Below are positions 63,171-64,000 of a stretch of DNA of 64,000 bases, piece by piece. The notes under the pieces are model-generated. The model was not told the DNA's origin. It saw only the letters and a list, made by a program, of their open reading frames with translations, and ran no database searches. Source of the stretch: CBDDKS01 sp965230335 (GTDB lineage Bacteria; Pseudomonadota; Gammaproteobacteria; Enterobacterales; Kangiellaceae); NCBI GenBank assembly GCA_965230335.1, contig CBDDKS010000006.1:310001-374000 (forward strand), written 5' to 3'. How positions within the stretch are numbered: the stretch's first letter is position 1; each line of letters starts with the position of its first letter. The translations under genes and the position numbers were made by a program.

Positions 63171-64000
63171 ATGGAAAAAAAAAGTAAACGACTTTACTTT
63201 CAAGATGCCTTTCTCATTGGCATTATGGCTGTTCTGGCAGCCTGTGGTTTAATTTACGAATATTTATTATCACATTATGCAGGACGTATTTTAGGCGCAT
63301 TGGAATCTGCTATTTACAGTATGATAGGTTTAATGATTGTAGCCATGGGGTTAGGTGCTTTTTTTGCAAAATGGTTAAAAGATGCTTTTACCAGTTTTGC
63401 CTGGCTGGAAAGCCTGATCGCCTTTCTGGGTATGAGTGCCATTCTTATCAATGCATCTATTATTGCTTTAATTTCAGATTTACCTCAACTGATCAGTCAA
63501 ACCTATAATCTTCCTCCAGATACTATTTTTGAGGGAGGTATTTTTTATCAGTTACAAAGTTATGCACATCATCTGCCCTATGTATTTGGTTTGATTTTGG
63601 GGTTTCTTATTGGTATGGAGATTCCATTAATTGCACGCTTAAGAGAATATATATATGGTCAACACCTCGTCAATAATGTAGGTACTGTGTATGGTGCAGA
63701 TTACATAGGCGCTGGTATTGGTGCCCTCATATGGGTACGTATCATGCTGAGTATGGATATCATCCATTCGGCAGCCTGGACCGCATTATTTAATATTGTA
63801 GCAGGTAGTATTTTTTTAATTTATTATTGGAAAAAAATTCGTTGGGTTAAATGGTTATGCTTTTTTCATGCTTGTTTATTAATAGGATTGTTGACTATTT
63901 TTGATAGTGGTCAACGCTGGATGACACATTTTAGTAATGTACTCTATAAAGATCATGTAATTTACCAAACCAATACTCAATTTCAATCCGTCACTTTTAC
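63171..64000 (+). CDS. Membrane spermidine-synthase-like protein (3' end beyond window)
   Basis: The open frame from ATG 63171 runs off the window: MEKKSKRLYFQDAFLIGIMA, then helices through GLIYEYLLSHYAGRILGALESAIYSMIG, GLILGFLIGMEIPLIARL and NNVGTVYGADYIGAGIGAL. This is the multi-helix N-terminal domain of fused membrane polyamine aminopropyltransferases; the SpeE catalytic domain should follow outside. It is 30 bases after the DUF350 gene. Activity cannot be judged from the part seen. Confidence 0.78.
   Translation, partial: MEKKSKRLYFQDAFLIGIMAVLAACGLIYEYLLSHYAGRILGALESAIYSMIGLMIVAMGLGAFFAKWLKDAFTSFAWLESLIAFLGMSAILINASIIALISDLPQLISQTYNLPPDTIFEGGIFYQLQSYAHHLPYVFGLILGFLIGMEIPLIARLREYIYGQHLVNNVGTVYGADYIGAGIGALIWVRIMLSMDIIHSAAWTALFNIVAGSIFLIYYWKKIRWVKWLCFFHACLLIGLLTIFDSGQRWMTHFSNVLYKDHVIYQTNTQFQSVTF

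Noticed and set aside
1..64000. CRISPR arrays, tRNA and rRNA genes, complete insertion sequences
   Set aside because: I saw no regularly spaced direct repeats, no cloverleaf-type sequence and no transposase frame; small tRNAs cannot be fully excluded without a scan.

Overview
The window looks like the chromosome of an AT-rich gammaproteobacterium (G+C judged by eye in the high 30s percent, not computed). Lineage clues are gammaproteobacterial gene sets and orders: aceE-aceF-lpd, ampD/ampE, nadC, pilA-pilB-pilC-pilD-coaE-zapD-yacG and a TusDCBE sulfur relay. A complete SoeABC-type sulfite dehydrogenase suggests sulfite or sulfur oxidation, as in marine sulfur oxidisers and their relatives. I cannot name the genus. 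No rRNA, tRNA or CRISPR array was seen.

Layout. 1-9.2 kb: start of an exported protein (cut by the window edge), soeABC, a YciK-type reductase, a copper chaperone, a B12-binding radical SAM protein and an RlaP-type nucleotidyltransferase. 9.3-10.8 kb: tusDCBE. 11.1-13.4 kb: two tandem MlaC-like periplasmic proteins and a TIGR01777 epimerase. 13.4-19.6 kb: an accessory island that reads as an integron-type gene-cassette cluster without an integrase in view. All its genes point the same way, with short attC-like sites between them. Cassettes carry a TerB-like/BRCT protein, a three-gene ABC-3C conflict system (SMEK-domain effector, middle component, DUF2326 ATPase), a DUF4265 protein, a 77-residue unknown and a GNAT acetyltransferase. 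19.6-29 kb (minus strand): a lipoprotein, pyruvate dehydrogenase, ampE, ampD. 29-39.1 kb: a DUF1631 protein, nadC, then pilA behind a sigma-54-type promoter, pilBCD, coaE, zapD, yacG. 39.1-43.5 kb: an ECF sigma factor coupled to a membrane-anchored VWA protein, divergent from a Ycf46-like AAA ATPase. 43.6-47.4 kb: two secreted spondin-domain proteins and an OmpR/EnvZ-type two-component system. 47.5-52.8 kb: a YtrA-type GntR regulator with a palindromic operator, an ABC ATPase, two large paralogous membrane proteins of no recognised family, and a LuxR-type regulator; this block is strikingly AT-rich. 53-64 kb: orphan ExbD, DUF3301, DeaD helicase, TrhO, SppA, asparaginase, a PhyH dioxygenase, and a lipoprotein / DUF350 / membrane spermidine-synthase-like group running off the end.

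A dispersed intergenic repeat family (core AGGGGCTGTTTATCTTT... and CCTGAACTCGGG) occurs at about 6.7, 9.3, 29.1 and 54.0 kb, mostly at the 3' ends of genes. The most notable items are the ABC-3C system carried as one large cassette in an integrase-less cluster, the twin-membrane-protein ABC system with its operator, the ECF sigma/VWA pair with a degenerate metal site, and the repeat family.
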